DNA of 64,000 bases from JALONH01 sp046329235. GTDB taxonomy: Bacteria > Bacteroidota > Bacteroidia > Cytophagales > Cytophagaceae. Location: assembly GCA_046329235.1 (NCBI GenBank), contig JAXLVA010000001.1, positions 1,550,001 through 1,614,000 on the forward strand. The letters are read 5' to 3'. Position numbers and translations under genes: made by a program. The notes below the pieces were generated by a model. The model did not search any database, was not told the origin of the DNA, and saw nothing but the letters and a program-made list of their open reading frames with translations. Shown one piece after another: positions 15,824 through 24,591 of the stretch. Each line of letters begins with the position of its first letter. Position 1 is the stretch's first letter.

Positions 15824-16918
15824 CTATAATTCTACGTCCTTCAGTTGTGATTTAGCTACATGAGATGGCATTACACCAAACTCTTTAAAAAACTTAGCTG
15901 TAAATTTACTGGCATTTTCATAACCAAACAGTAATGCCACTTCTTTTACTTCATGCTTATTTTGTCGCAATAGATCATAGGCCAACTGCATTTGATGCGC
16001 ACTAAAGTATTGATAAACACTAGAGTCGTGCATACTCTTAAAATCACTTTTTAATTTACTCGGTGATATTCCTGTTTTGGATGCAATCTTTTCTATACCG
16101 GGAAAATCACCTAATAGACTATCCATTAAGTACTGTTGCGCACGCTTGATATTTTTACGGTCTTTATCACTTAACTTAAAGTGATTCTCCGAAATCACCT
16201 CATGATTTAATCGATCAATAAACATCCCCAATACGTCATAGGTCATTTGTTTGATCTTCTCCATATTTGCTTTAATCCCCTCATCAGCCAGTCGCATCAT
16301 CTCATCACACATCTTTTCGTATTCCGGATTGGATTCATCTAAAATCAAATAAGTGTTGGGGGAATTAAAGAAATCTATAAGCTTACTATCTTTAAACTTA
16401 GGATTGGTAGCTTTTTGTTTTTCTAACCATTTATCAGTCACAAAAACGGTTATGTTTTTTTCTTCCGACTCTTTAAAGTGATACTCTGTCAGGGCATGTC
16501 CGGCTTTAAACACCGACCAAGTTTTATCTTTCAATATCAAACCATTCACCATAGACTTATTTACTACCGTTTTGGTTTTTATATGAATATTAATAAAATG
16601 ATATTCCAGCGGTAGACCTTCATCGTAAAGGTTCCGCATCAATACATTTTTCTTAAAATATAGATTTGAAATGATTAACCAAAAGTCTTCTTCAGGATTA
16701 CAATAGTACATCTTGGACTTTAAAAATATACTATCGGACAATTGTAGTTGTAGGTTACTATCATGCTGACAAAACCACATTTTATCAAAACTATCAACTA
16801 TCGTTTGAGGCGAATGAAATAAATTTCGCAATTCATAGCTTCCATTTTTATAACTAACCTTGTAGCGCTCAAACTTTTTAAACCAACCTGCAAGAATTTT
16901 CAAAAAACTACCTTCCAT
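15824..16918 (-). CDS. AraC-family transcriptional regulator
   Basis: A 364-residue DNA-binding regulator. The C-terminal 100 residues form the AraC double helix-turn-helix: first HTH in GIEKIASKTGISPSKLKSDF, second in HEVKEVALLFGYENASKFTA, closing with FKEFGVMPSHVAKSQ. The N-terminal ~250 residues are a sensing domain that I do not recognise, rich in aromatic and charged residues. No phosphoreceiver or membrane segment is seen. It is divergent from nothing and convergent with the secreted HExxH gene. The target is unknown; similar orphan AraC regulators occur widely in Bacteroidota. Confidence 0.88.
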   Translation of the reverse strand: MEGSFLKILAGWFKKFERYKVSYKNGSYELRNLFHSPQTIVDSFDKMWFCQHDSNLQLQLSDSIFLKSKMYYCNPEEDFWLIISNLYFKKNVLMRNLYDEGLPLEYHFINIHIKTKTVVNKSMVNGLILKDKTWSVFKAGHALTEYHFKESEEKNITVFVTDKWLEKQKATNPKFKDSKLIDFFNSPNTYLILDESNPEYEKMCDEMMRLADEGIKANMEKIKQMTYDVLGMFIDRLNHEVISENHFKLSDKDRKNIKRAQQYLMDSLLGDFPGIEKIASKTGISPSKLKSDFKSMHDSSVYQYFSAHQMQLAYDLLRQNKHEVKEVALLFGYENASKFTAKFFKEFGVMPSHVAKSQLKDVEL

Positions 16919-17042
16919 ATACTTAAAGATAGTAGTGCTATGTATAAAACGAATAGTTAAATGTATTTTACTTTATTTAAAAACGAGGATAATATTACAT
17001 TCAAAAAAATGGATTGGAATGCATAACATCTATACAATAAAA

Positions 17043-17072
17043 AAAGGGAGTCGAACTAAATCAACTCCCTTT
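17043..17072 (-). terminator. rho-independent terminator after clpC
   Basis: AAAGGGAGT (17043-17051) pairs with ACTCCCTTT (17064-17072) over a 12-base loop. On the minus strand it lies 21 bases past the clpC stop and ends in an A/T-rich run. Confidence 0.8.
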
Positions 17073-17092
17073 CTATTTTATTGCAACCGTGA

Positions 17093-19648
17093 TTAGGTTG
17101 TTTGATCATTTGAACTGGAAGGTTCTGCCTTCTTCTTATTCTTCACTATCAACTCATCTTTTCCATCTTCATAATCGGCTAAGATGATATCTCCTTCTTG
17201 AAGTTCACCTCGAAGAATTTCTTCAGCGATTGGATCTTCCAAGTATTTCTGGATGGCTCTGTTCAATGGACGAGCACCATACGCTTGGTCATATCCTTTT
17301 TCTGCCAAGAAGTCTTTTGCTTTCTCAGTCAACTCGATGTTGTAACCAAGTGTAGTGATACGAGCAAATACTTTAGATAAAGTGATGTCGATGATTTTAT
17401 GAATATCCTGACGCTCTAGTGAGTTAAAGATAATCACATCATCTAAACGATTTAAGAATTCAGGAGAGAATGCTTTTCTTAATGCATTCTGAATCGTTCC
17501 TTTCATCATATCGTCCATATTCTCTTTACGTGATTGCGTATTGAAACCGATACCGGCACCAAAATCTTTCAAGTCACGTACACCAATATTAGATGTCATG
17601 ATGATAATTGTGTTTCTGAAGTCTACTCGACGACCTAAACCATCTGTTAAAATACCGTCATCCAATACTTGTAATAACAAATTAAATACGTCCGGGTGAG
17701 CTTTTTCAATCTCATCCAATAAAATCACAGAGTAAGGCTTACGTCTGATTTTCTCCGTCAACTGACCACCTTCTTCATATCCTACATATCCCGGAGGCGC
17801 CCCCACTAATCTGGAGATGGAGAATTTCTCCATGTACTCCGACATATCTACACGAACTAACGCATCTTCTTTATCGAATAAATATTTCGCTAAAGATTTA
17901 GCTAACTCAGTTTTACCAACACCGGTAGGACCAAGGAATATAAATGAACCAATTGGTTTTTTAGGATCTTTCAAACCTACACGTGTACGTTGAATAGCCT
18001 TCACCAATTTTTCGATGGCTTTATCTTGACCAATCACGGAAGATTTAAGGTCAACGCCCATGTTAAGTAACTTCTTAGACTCTGACTCAGCTACGCGAGC
18101 TGCAGGAATACCTGTCATCATCGCAATAACATCCGCCACGTTCTCTTCTTTTACATGGTAACGCTTTTTCTTAGTTTCTTCTTCCCAACGAACTTTAGCA
18201 TTTTCCAGTTGTTCGATTAGCTTCTTCTCTTTGTCTCTCAACTGAGCTGCTTCTTCGTACTTCTGACTCTTCACTACTTTGTTCTTTTCTTTCTTGATAT
18301 TCTCAATAGCTTCTTCCAGCTTTAAGATATCAGATGGGACGTGAATGTTATTTAAGTGAACACGAGCACCGGCTTCGTCTAACACATCGATAGCTTTATC
18401 CGGTAAGAAACGATCACTGATGTATCTATCTGACAATTTAACACAAGCATTCAGTGCTTCTTCAGTATAGATTACGTGGTGATGATCTTCGTATTTCTCT
18501 TTAATGTTATTTAAGATTTGTACTGTCTCTTCAGGAGTTGTAGCATCCACCATTACAATTTGGAAACGACGAGCCAAGGCACCATCTTTCTCAATGTACT
18601 GACGATACTCATCCAAGGTAGTTGCACCTATACATTGTATATCCCCTCTAGCTAGAGCAGGTTTAAACATGTTAGAAGCATCCAAAGAACCTGAAGCACC
18701 ACCCGCACCAACAATAGTGTGGATTTCATCGATGAACAGAATTACTTCTGGAGATTTCTCCAATTCATTCATCACGGCCTTCATACGTTCTTCGAACTGA
18801 CCACGGTATTTAGTACCCGCTACTAGAGATGCTAAATCTAAAGTAACTACTCGTTTGTTAAACAACACGCGAGATACTTTCTTCTGAACGATTCGTAATG
18901 CTAAACCTTCCGCGATAGCAGTTTTACCTACCCCAGGCTCACCAATCAAGATTGGGTTGTTTTTCTTACGACGGCTCAATACTTGAGCTACACGTTCAAT
19001 TTCTTTTTCACGACCTACAATAGGATCCAACTTACCGTCTTCAGCCATTTTAGTAAGATCTCTACCAAAGTTATCTAGTACCGGAGTTCTAGATTTTTCA
19101 GCAGCGCCTCTAGTCGCTTCTTTACCGCCACTTTGTTGTCCAGAGCTACCTGAGCCAAATAAGCGAGATGAATCATCATCTGCATCTTCAGCGTCCGAAG
19201 CTTTAGGATTATGTGTATGGTATTCTAATAGTTCTTTTATTACATCATAGGTCACTTCAAACTTATGCAAAACTTGAGTAGCCACGTTGTCTTCGTCTCT
19301 AAGGACGGATAGTAACAAGTGTTCTGTTCCAATCAAGTCGCTTTTGAAGATTTTAGCTTCCAGATAAGTGATTTTCAAAACCTTTTCCGCCTGACGAGTC
19401 AGAGGAATATTGGTTAGGTTTTTCACATTACCGGTAGCTGTACCTTTGATAGCTTCCTCTAAGGAATTTTTTAGAGCGTCTAATGAAACCCCTAGTTTTT
19501 TCAAAAGACTGATAGCCACACCCTCACCTTCGCGAATCATACCCAGCAATAAGTGTTCAGCGCCTATGTAATCATGCCCTAATCGTAAAGCTTCTTCACG
19601 ACTTAAGGAAATTACCTCTTTTACACGATTGGAGAATTTGGCTTCCAT
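17093..19648 (-). CDS. clpC: ATP-dependent Clp protease ATP-binding subunit ClpC
   Basis: A hexameric Hsp100 unfoldase that feeds substrates to ClpP. The 851 residues show, in order, two Clp-N repeats (from MEAKFSNRVKEVISLSREEA), AAA+ domain 1 with Walker A GEPGVGKT near residue 236 and Walker B VILFIDEIH, a middle UVR-type coiled segment (EEAAQLRDKEKKL), AAA+ domain 2 with GPTGVGKT near residue 573, and the ClpB-D2-small domain. The UVR region and length mark it as ClpC and not ClpA or ClpB. ClpS, a possible adaptor, is encoded at 38.5 kb. It is a single-gene unit with its own terminator. No TAnnTTTG element is obvious upstream. Confidence 0.95.
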   Translation of the reverse strand: MEAKFSNRVKEVISLSREEALRLGHDYIGAEHLLLGMIREGEGVAISLLKKLGVSLDALKNSLEEAIKGTATGNVKNLTNIPLTRQAEKVLKITYLEAKIFKSDLIGTEHLLLSVLRDEDNVATQVLHKFEVTYDVIKELLEYHTHNPKASDAEDADDDSSRLFGSGSSGQQSGGKEATRGAAEKSRTPVLDNFGRDLTKMAEDGKLDPIVGREKEIERVAQVLSRRKKNNPILIGEPGVGKTAIAEGLALRIVQKKVSRVLFNKRVVTLDLASLVAGTKYRGQFEERMKAVMNELEKSPEVILFIDEIHTIVGAGGASGSLDASNMFKPALARGDIQCIGATTLDEYRQYIEKDGALARRFQIVMVDATTPEETVQILNNIKEKYEDHHHVIYTEEALNACVKLSDRYISDRFLPDKAIDVLDEAGARVHLNNIHVPSDILKLEEAIENIKKEKNKVVKSQKYEEAAQLRDKEKKLIEQLENAKVRWEEETKKKRYHVKEENVADVIAMMTGIPAARVAESESKKLLNMGVDLKSSVIGQDKAIEKLVKAIQRTRVGLKDPKKPIGSFIFLGPTGVGKTELAKSLAKYLFDKEDALVRVDMSEYMEKFSISRLVGAPPGYVGYEEGGQLTEKIRRKPYSVILLDEIEKAHPDVFNLLLQVLDDGILTDGLGRRVDFRNTIIIMTSNIGVRDLKDFGAGIGFNTQSRKENMDDMMKGTIQNALRKAFSPEFLNRLDDVIIFNSLERQDIHKIIDITLSKVFARITTLGYNIELTEKAKDFLAEKGYDQAYGARPLNRAIQKYLEDPIAEEILRGELQEGDIILADYEDGKDELIVKNKKKAEPSSSNDQTT

Positions 19649-19770
19649 GTTAAATTAATTGTTGCAATTAGTTCAATATATTGTAAATCTATTCTTTTTC
19701 TGATAATTCCGCTTATATAGAAGCCGATTATTTCTAAAACGTTGATAACTTAATTTTGGTTTCCTTTGGG

Positions 19771-20406
19771 CTATTTTGCCATGGGAAAGTGTAAGTAAGA
19801 CTCTGCACCAACGTGAAAGATAAGATCCAGAATAGATAATCCTTCTACAATTACACTGCCAGTTTTTTGGACGTAGAAAGATGGGGCATTTTGTCTTAAT
19901 ACGAATTCCTGAGATTCTGTAACCGACTGAACCACACGTTGGTCAATCGAACCAGAACTATCCTTTACCACCTCATAATCAGAACTATAAGACAATTCAA
20001 GGTTAATTCTAAGCGTATTTAAACACATGGTCAAAACGTCATGATTTAAATCCCAGAGGTAGGTGTAAGGGGATGTAAGAATTGACTCTACATCACCGTA
20101 AAAACTATCAAAAAAGGGCGCTTTGCCATATGCCGCCTTAATAGCGCCCAAATGGATTTTATTCCATCGTTGAGAATAATCAATCTTCGTATCGCGAATC
20201 GGAGTATGACTTCTCCCCTGTTGAATAGGGATAATCAAATCTAATTTCTCTCTAGCCTCACCGGTAGCTATCACCGCGCGATTGCGATACGTCTGCTTCT
20301 GAAAAGTTTCACACGCCTCTAACTCCAACTCCGAATGTTTAATTACTTCTTCGAAATAAGTAATGGGTGGAAAATAATAAAGAGGTAGTAGTACTTTACC
20401 TTCCAT
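19771..20406 (-). CDS. WbqC-like family protein
   Basis: Member of the WbqC family, proteins tied to O-antigen or other glycan loci without a settled reaction. Hallmarks are LLPLYYFPPITYFEEVIKHS at the N-terminus, FQKQTYRNRAVIATGEA, PIRDTKIDYSQRWNKIHLGAIKAAYGKAPFFD, and the C-terminal FHVGAESYLHFP. I start at the ATG complement 20404-20406 (211 residues) because family members begin just before the YFPP motif. The longer frames from 20442 or 20484 would overlap the divergent acyltransferase start and its promoter. Codons are normal. Confidence 0.8.
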   Translation of the reverse strand: MEGKVLLPLYYFPPITYFEEVIKHSELELEACETFQKQTYRNRAVIATGEAREKLDLIIPIQQGRSHTPIRDTKIDYSQRWNKIHLGAIKAAYGKAPFFDSFYGDVESILTSPYTYLWDLNHDVLTMCLNTLRINLELSYSSDYEVVKDSSGSIDQRVVQSVTESQEFVLRQNAPSFYVQKTGSVIVEGLSILDLIFHVGAESYLHFPMAK

Positions 20407-20411
20407 CCTAT

Positions 20412-20419
20412 TACTTTTG
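20412..20419 (+). promoter_or_regulatory. TAnnTTTG element before the acyltransferase gene
   Basis: TACTTTTG at 20412-20419 matches the Bacteroidota -7 consensus and ends 21 bases before the ATG at 20441. No TTG lies at the expected upstream spacing. Its position supports the short WbqC start, as it would otherwise sit in coding sequence. Confidence 0.45.
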
Positions 20420-20440
20420 TCAGACGACATTTGATTTGAC

Positions 20441-21319
20441 ATGCGAATAATTTTCTTTCTACTTTCTAAAATACCTTTTGCCATCTTATATCCGATTTCT
20501 ACCGGACTGGCATTTTTGCTTAGGTATGTAATTCACTACAGAACAAAAGTAGTAAAAGAAAATTTAACCAAATCATTCCCCGAAAAATCTCCTAAAGAAA
20601 TCAATGCTATCACCTGGAAATTCTATCTGAATCTAACCGATGTTTTTGTAGAAAGCATCAAGGTGTACACCATGAGTCCCGAAGAATTAAAAAAGCGAGT
20701 TCAATTAAATAATATTGACCTTCCTGAAAATTATCTTAAAAAAGGACAAAGTATCATAGGACTTACTAGCCACTTATGTAACTGGGAATGGTTATTACAA
20801 GCTTGCGCCTTACATACCACTTTTACCATTGACGGTGTATATAAACCGGTACATAATAAAACAGTCGATGATTTCATTTATGAACTACGAAGCAGATTTG
20901 GCGCTGTACCTGTAGCTATGAAAGATGTACTTAAACATATGATTCGTCATAAAAACGAAGTAAGAGCATTAGCTATGGTGGCAGACCAAACGCCTCCTCA
21001 CGCAGAAATACAATATTGGCAAACCTTTTTAAATCAATACACACCTTTTTATGTAGGCGGAGATAAATTAGGAAGTTGGTCTCAGCGCCCTGTGTTCTTT
21101 GTGGAAATGGCAAGAATCAAACGTGGTTATTACGAAATAAAATTTGAATTGCTAAAGGAACCGCCTCTTTCAAAAGACACACACGAGGTCACTGAATTAT
21201 TCGTAAAAAGTTTAGAAAAAGCGATACAACGAAACCCATCCGATTGGTTATGGTCTCACAAGCGCTGGAAACACAAAGAAATAAAAACGGTAAAAGAGAA
21301 TACAACACTTAAGGCATAA
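20441..21319 (+). CDS. lysophospholipid/lipid A acyltransferase (LpxL/HtrB-like)
   Basis: Membrane-associated acyltransferase of the LpxL/HtrB type, which adds secondary acyl chains to lipid A from acyl-ACP. The 292-residue protein has an N-terminal hydrophobic anchor (IIFFLLSKIPFAILYPISTG) and the catalytic HX4E motif as H111 and E116 in TSHLCNWEW. It also has the downstream block VADQTPPHAEIQYWQTFLNQ and the C-terminal WLWSHKRWKHK typical of the family. It opens 35 bases from the WbqC start, divergently, and its stop overlaps the convergent YciO-like gene by 11 bases. Lipid A synthesis genes lie at 44-47 kb. Acyl position is unknown. Confidence 0.88.
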   Translation: MRIIFFLLSKIPFAILYPISTGLAFLLRYVIHYRTKVVKENLTKSFPEKSPKEINAITWKFYLNLTDVFVESIKVYTMSPEELKKRVQLNNIDLPENYLKKGQSIIGLTSHLCNWEWLLQACALHTTFTIDGVYKPVHNKTVDDFIYELRSRFGAVPVAMKDVLKHMIRHKNEVRALAMVADQTPPHAEIQYWQTFLNQYTPFYVGGDKLGSWSQRPVFFVEMARIKRGYYEIKFELLKEPPLSKDTHEVTELFVKSLEKAIQRNPSDWLWSHKRWKHKEIKTVKENTTLKA

Positions 21320-21929
21320 CTCCTTTACCTTCTCTAATCACTACAATATCATCGGAAGTACAATCAACTACCGTAGATGGTTCAATACCTATATTCCCGT
21401 CATCAACGATAATATCCACTAGGTGTTTATACTTTTTTACAATATCCTCCATATCCAATAAATACCCCAGTTCTTCTTCTTCCAGCTTTACAGACGAAGA
21501 AATCAAAGGAGAATCCAGTAACTCTAATAATTGTTGAGTGAAATAATGATCCGGAATGCGAATACCTATTTCACTACGTCTGCCTTGCATAGACTTATTG
21601 ACCGTATTATTAGCTTCCAAAATAAAAGTAAATGGACCAGGCAGATACTTTTTTAACACCTTAAATACCTCTTTACCTATGGGACGAACAAATAAGGAAA
21701 CTTGAGATAAGTCTCTAAATACACAACTCAAAAACTGTTTACCGGACTTAATGTTTTTTATTTTAATAATGCGATCTATGGCTTTAGGCTGATTCATTAA
21801 ACAACCAAAAGAATACACCGTATCCGTCGGATAAACTATAACTCCACCTTTATTTAAGGTATCCGCTATCTGTTTAAGTTTATGCTCTTGAATTTTAGGA
21901 GCCTGAATTTTAATAATTTCTGCCGACAT
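21309..21929 (-). CDS. YciO/Sua5/YrdC-family threonylcarbamoyl-AMP synthase-like protein
   Basis: Sua5/YrdC-fold protein. TsaC members make L-threonylcarbamoyl-AMP for the tRNA t6A modification; YciO members share the fold with weak or uncertain activity. In 206 residues it shows GGVIVYPTDTVYSFGC, KQFLSCVFRDLSQVSLF, LPGPFTFIL and EIGIRIPDH, then PSTVVDCTSDD and VIREGKG. Exact length, the SSVKLEEEE insertion and the absence of a C-terminal Sua5 domain favour the YciO subgroup; I cannot rule out TsaC. It is transcribed away from mltG and its stop overlaps the acyltransferase stop by 11 bases. Confidence 0.87.
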   Translation of the reverse strand: MSAEIIKIQAPKIQEHKLKQIADTLNKGGVIVYPTDTVYSFGCLMNQPKAIDRIIKIKNIKSGKQFLSCVFRDLSQVSLFVRPIGKEVFKVLKKYLPGPFTFILEANNTVNKSMQGRRSEIGIRIPDHYFTQQLLELLDSPLISSSVKLEEEELGYLLDMEDIVKKYKHLVDIIVDDGNIGIEPSTVVDCTSDDIVVIREGKGVMP

Positions 21930-21987
21930 TAGATAATGGAAGATTTTTCATAATTTGCTTACAAAATACAAAAAGTAATTTCTAAAA

Positions 21988-23034
21988 ATGAATTTCAGTT
22001 CCAGTAGGTTTAAAACTATCGTTGCGGTTTGTGGTGTTTCCTTTGTTATGCTATCCTATTACGCATATCAAATTTTTTTTACTCCTAATATATTAATGGA
22101 CGATAATAGAAAAGAGTTTGTACTATACATACCTAAAGGCGCTACTTATAAAACCGTTTTAGACACGTTATACAAAAATGAGGTATTAGCGGATAAAGTT
22201 TCCTTTAGTTTTATTTCTAAACTTCTGGGTTATCAGGAGGCTGTTAAACCGGGGAGATATATCTTACCTGCTAAATCTACGAACATGCAAGTGGTTCGTA
22301 AACTACGAAGCGGTAACCAAGATGCGGTGAAGTTAACCTTTAATTCTATTCGCTTAAAAGAAGATTTTGCCGACCGTGTAGGCAGTAAATTTCAATTCGG
22401 TTCTGACTCCTTATGGTGGGTATTAAATGACCCTAAAGTTTGTGCGAAATACGGCATGGACACTACCACAATTCTATGTTTATTTTTACCTAATACATAT
22501 GAAATTTATTGGGATTCGTCTACCGATCAATTCTTAGAGCGTATGCAAACGGAACATTCTAGATTTTGGAATGTAGCTAGAATTGAGAAGGCTCAAAAAG
22601 CAGGATTGACTCCTATTCAAGCTACTATATTAGCTTCTATCGTTGAAGCTGAAACAAATATGAACTCTGAAAAAGCTACCATAGCCGGAGTTTATATTAA
22701 TCGATTAAATATTAATATGCCCTTACAAGCCGATCCGACGGTAAAATACGCTTTACGTGATTTTGACATCAAACGTATCAATCATGATTTGATAGAAAAA
22801 GCAGGCTCATCTCCCTATAACACTTATAGAGTGAATGGTTTACCTCCGGGCCCTATCAACATGCCTTCTGTTATATCTATTAAAGCTGTTTTAGACTACG
22901 AATCGCACAATTATTTATTCTTTGTTGCAGATAAAAACAAACCGGGATATCATATCTTCAATGAAGACTATCGCGCACATGTGAATCAAGCTAACAAGTA
23001 TCGTAAAAACTTAAATCAAAAAAATATTCACTAA
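21988..23034 (+). CDS. mltG: endolytic peptidoglycan transglycosylase MltG
   Basis: Cuts nascent peptidoglycan strands in the periplasm and so sets glycan chain length. The 348-residue protein has one N-terminal membrane helix (about 10-28), a LysM-like segment (YIPKGATYKTVLDTLYKNE) and the YceG catalytic domain. The catalytic Glu is E220 in ASIVEAETNM, followed by AGVYINRLN, LQADPTVKYAL and NGLPPGPINMPS. Its stop overlaps the thioesterase start by one base (TAATG), so mltG, the thioesterase and YihY form a coupled operon. Confidence 0.93.
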   Translation: MNFSSSRFKTIVAVCGVSFVMLSYYAYQIFFTPNILMDDNRKEFVLYIPKGATYKTVLDTLYKNEVLADKVSFSFISKLLGYQEAVKPGRYILPAKSTNMQVVRKLRSGNQDAVKLTFNSIRLKEDFADRVGSKFQFGSDSLWWVLNDPKVCAKYGMDTTTILCLFLPNTYEIYWDSSTDQFLERMQTEHSRFWNVARIEKAQKAGLTPIQATILASIVEAETNMNSEKATIAGVYINRLNINMPLQADPTVKYALRDFDIKRINHDLIEKAGSSPYNTYRVNGLPPGPINMPSVISIKAVLDYESHNYLFFVADKNKPGYHIFNEDYRAHVNQANKYRKNLNQKNIH

Positions 23035-23441
23035 TGATAGAGCATTCCGTACAAATTCGAGTGAGATATGCAGAGACAGACCAGATGGGTTATGTATATT
23101 ACGGAAACTATGCCTCCTATTTTGAAGTAGGAAGAGTGGAAACTTTTCGCGAAATAGGTTTTAGTTATAAAGAATTGGAAGCAGCGGGAGTAATGATGCC
23201 CGTATTGGAATATAAAACGAAATACATTCGTCCGGCAAAGTATGACGACTTGTTAACTATAAAAGTACTTGTCAAAGAAAAACCCGGTGTTCGTATTAAG
23301 TTTGACTACGAAGTTTACAATGAAGCTAATGAGCTTTTGACAATTGCTGACACTACATTGGTTTTTATCAATCAACAATATAAACCATGTTTGCCACCGG
23401 AAGAATTTGCTAACTTTTTTAACCGCTATTTTGAAAAATGA
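23034..23441 (+). CDS. acyl-CoA thioesterase, 4HBT/YbgC type
   Basis: A hotdog-fold thioesterase of 135 residues. It matches the YbgC/4-hydroxybenzoyl-CoA thioesterase pattern: RVRYAETDQMGYVYYGNYASYFEVGR with the catalytic Asp, FREIGFSYKELEAAGVMMPV, YIRPAKYDDLLTIKV, and the closing NRYFEK. It should hydrolyse short or medium acyl-CoA or acyl-ACP in the cytoplasm; substrate not inferable. It is coupled to mltG upstream (TAATG) and to YihY downstream (ATGA). YbgC elsewhere lies by the Tol-Pal genes; here it travels with cell-envelope genes. Confidence 0.9.
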   Translation: MIEHSVQIRVRYAETDQMGYVYYGNYASYFEVGRVETFREIGFSYKELEAAGVMMPVLEYKTKYIRPAKYDDLLTIKVLVKEKPGVRIKFDYEVYNEANELLTIADTTLVFINQQYKPCLPPEEFANFFNRYFEK

Positions 23442-24361
23442 TAAAAAAGGTAAGGACATATGTAGAAAACCATGAAGTCTATAAACAATCGGTTGATCGT
23501 TTAGGCAAAGTTATGATTGGTTATCATAAAGTACCTTTTTTATCCATTGTTAAAATATTTATTCGAAAACTTCAAAGTGACAGTTTGAACATTAGAGCAA
23601 GAGCTATTACCTATAGTTTCTTTTTGTCCATCTTCCCTTCTATCATTTTTATTTTCACATTAATACCGTTGATACCTATTGCAGACTTGGACAAAACCAT
23701 TTTGTCCACCTTACAAAACTTCATGCCAGAATCAATGTATCAATCGGTAGAGGAGACTATTTCTGATATTATAAAAATACCAAGAAAGGGATTATTATCA
23801 TTTGGTTTTCTCTTTGCCATCTACAACGCAAACAATGGGATTATGTCTTTAATGGAAACCTTTAATGACTGTTATAAGACTATAGACAATAGAAGTTTTC
23901 TAAAAAAAATAGGTATTAGTTTTTTAATTATAATATCTACCATTATCATTTTTGCCGGAGGTTCTGTTTTACAAATCATATTTAACTTTCTAATACATGC
24001 ATCTCAACAATATTTTGAAGTGTTACATATACATATTGTGCTATTATTTTTAGCAAAGTATGTTATACTCTTTCTTATTTTCTTAATAAACATATCTGTA
24101 CTTTATTACTTTGCCCCTGCCATCCATGAACGTTGGAAGTTCTTTTCTCCCGGATCTATCATTGCCTCTATATTGTGTTTTTTGTTTACCGTAGGATTTA
24201 ACTTTTATATCAATAATTTTAACTCCTATAATAAGGTATATGGATCCATAGGTGTATTGATTGGTATTTTACTTTGGCTTTACATCACGAATCTTGTAAT
24301 TCTGGTAGGGTTCCAAATTAATGCGTCAATAGATATAGCCAAGTCCAGAAAACGTCACTAA
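23438..24361 (+). CDS. YihY/BrkB-family inner membrane protein
   Basis: A polytopic membrane protein of 307 residues with about six helices. It has the YihY (formerly RNase BN-like) signatures: DSLNIRARAITYSFFLSIFP at the first helix, LLSFGFLFAIYNANNGIMSL, INISVLYYFAPAIHERWKFF, and SPGSIIASILCFLFTVGFNF then YNKVYGSIGVLIGILLWLYI. The biochemical role is unknown; old RNase BN annotations were wrong for this family. Its start overlaps the thioesterase stop by four bases. The stop at 24361 is followed by a T-run but not a clear hairpin. Confidence 0.88.
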   Translation: MIKKVRTYVENHEVYKQSVDRLGKVMIGYHKVPFLSIVKIFIRKLQSDSLNIRARAITYSFFLSIFPSIIFIFTLIPLIPIADLDKTILSTLQNFMPESMYQSVEETISDIIKIPRKGLLSFGFLFAIYNANNGIMSLMETFNDCYKTIDNRSFLKKIGISFLIIISTIIIFAGGSVLQIIFNFLIHASQQYFEVLHIHIVLLFLAKYVILFLIFLINISVLYYFAPAIHERWKFFSPGSIIASILCFLFTVGFNFYINNFNSYNKVYGSIGVLIGILLWLYITNLVILVGFQINASIDIAKSRKRH

Positions 24362-24450
24362 ACCTTTTTTTTGTATATTTTTTATTAGTGGATATAAAAA
24401 CAGTACAAATATTACACCACATTGTACTATAAATCAATACCTTACATGTA

Positions 24451-24474
24451 TTATATTCACATAATTGAATATAA
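24451..24474. promoter_or_regulatory. 9-bp stem-loop in the gap before the GH8 gene
   Basis: TTATATTCA (24451-24459) pairs perfectly with TGAATATAA (24466-24474) around CATAAT. It is 90 bases after the YihY stop and 27 bases before the promoter of the giant gene. It could be an operator or a weak terminator of the upstream operon. The rest of this 230-base gap is AT-rich without other visible structure. Confidence 0.35.
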
Positions 24475-24500
24475 TTTAACAAATACGCAGTATTAATATA

Positions 24501-24531
24501 TTGAGAAAAGCATTTAAATAGCTTATTTTTG
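24501..24531 (+). promoter_or_regulatory. Bacteroidota-type promoter of the giant GH8 gene
   Basis: TTG (24501-24503), a 20-base spacer and TATTTTTG (24524-24531) match the TTG-N17-23-TAnnTTTG consensus. The start codon lies 60 bases downstream. Confidence 0.65.
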
Positions 24532-24591
24532 CTAATGTATTGGAGTGTATCCAATGCAAAAAACCAGATAAACAAATAAATCCAGTAACGT

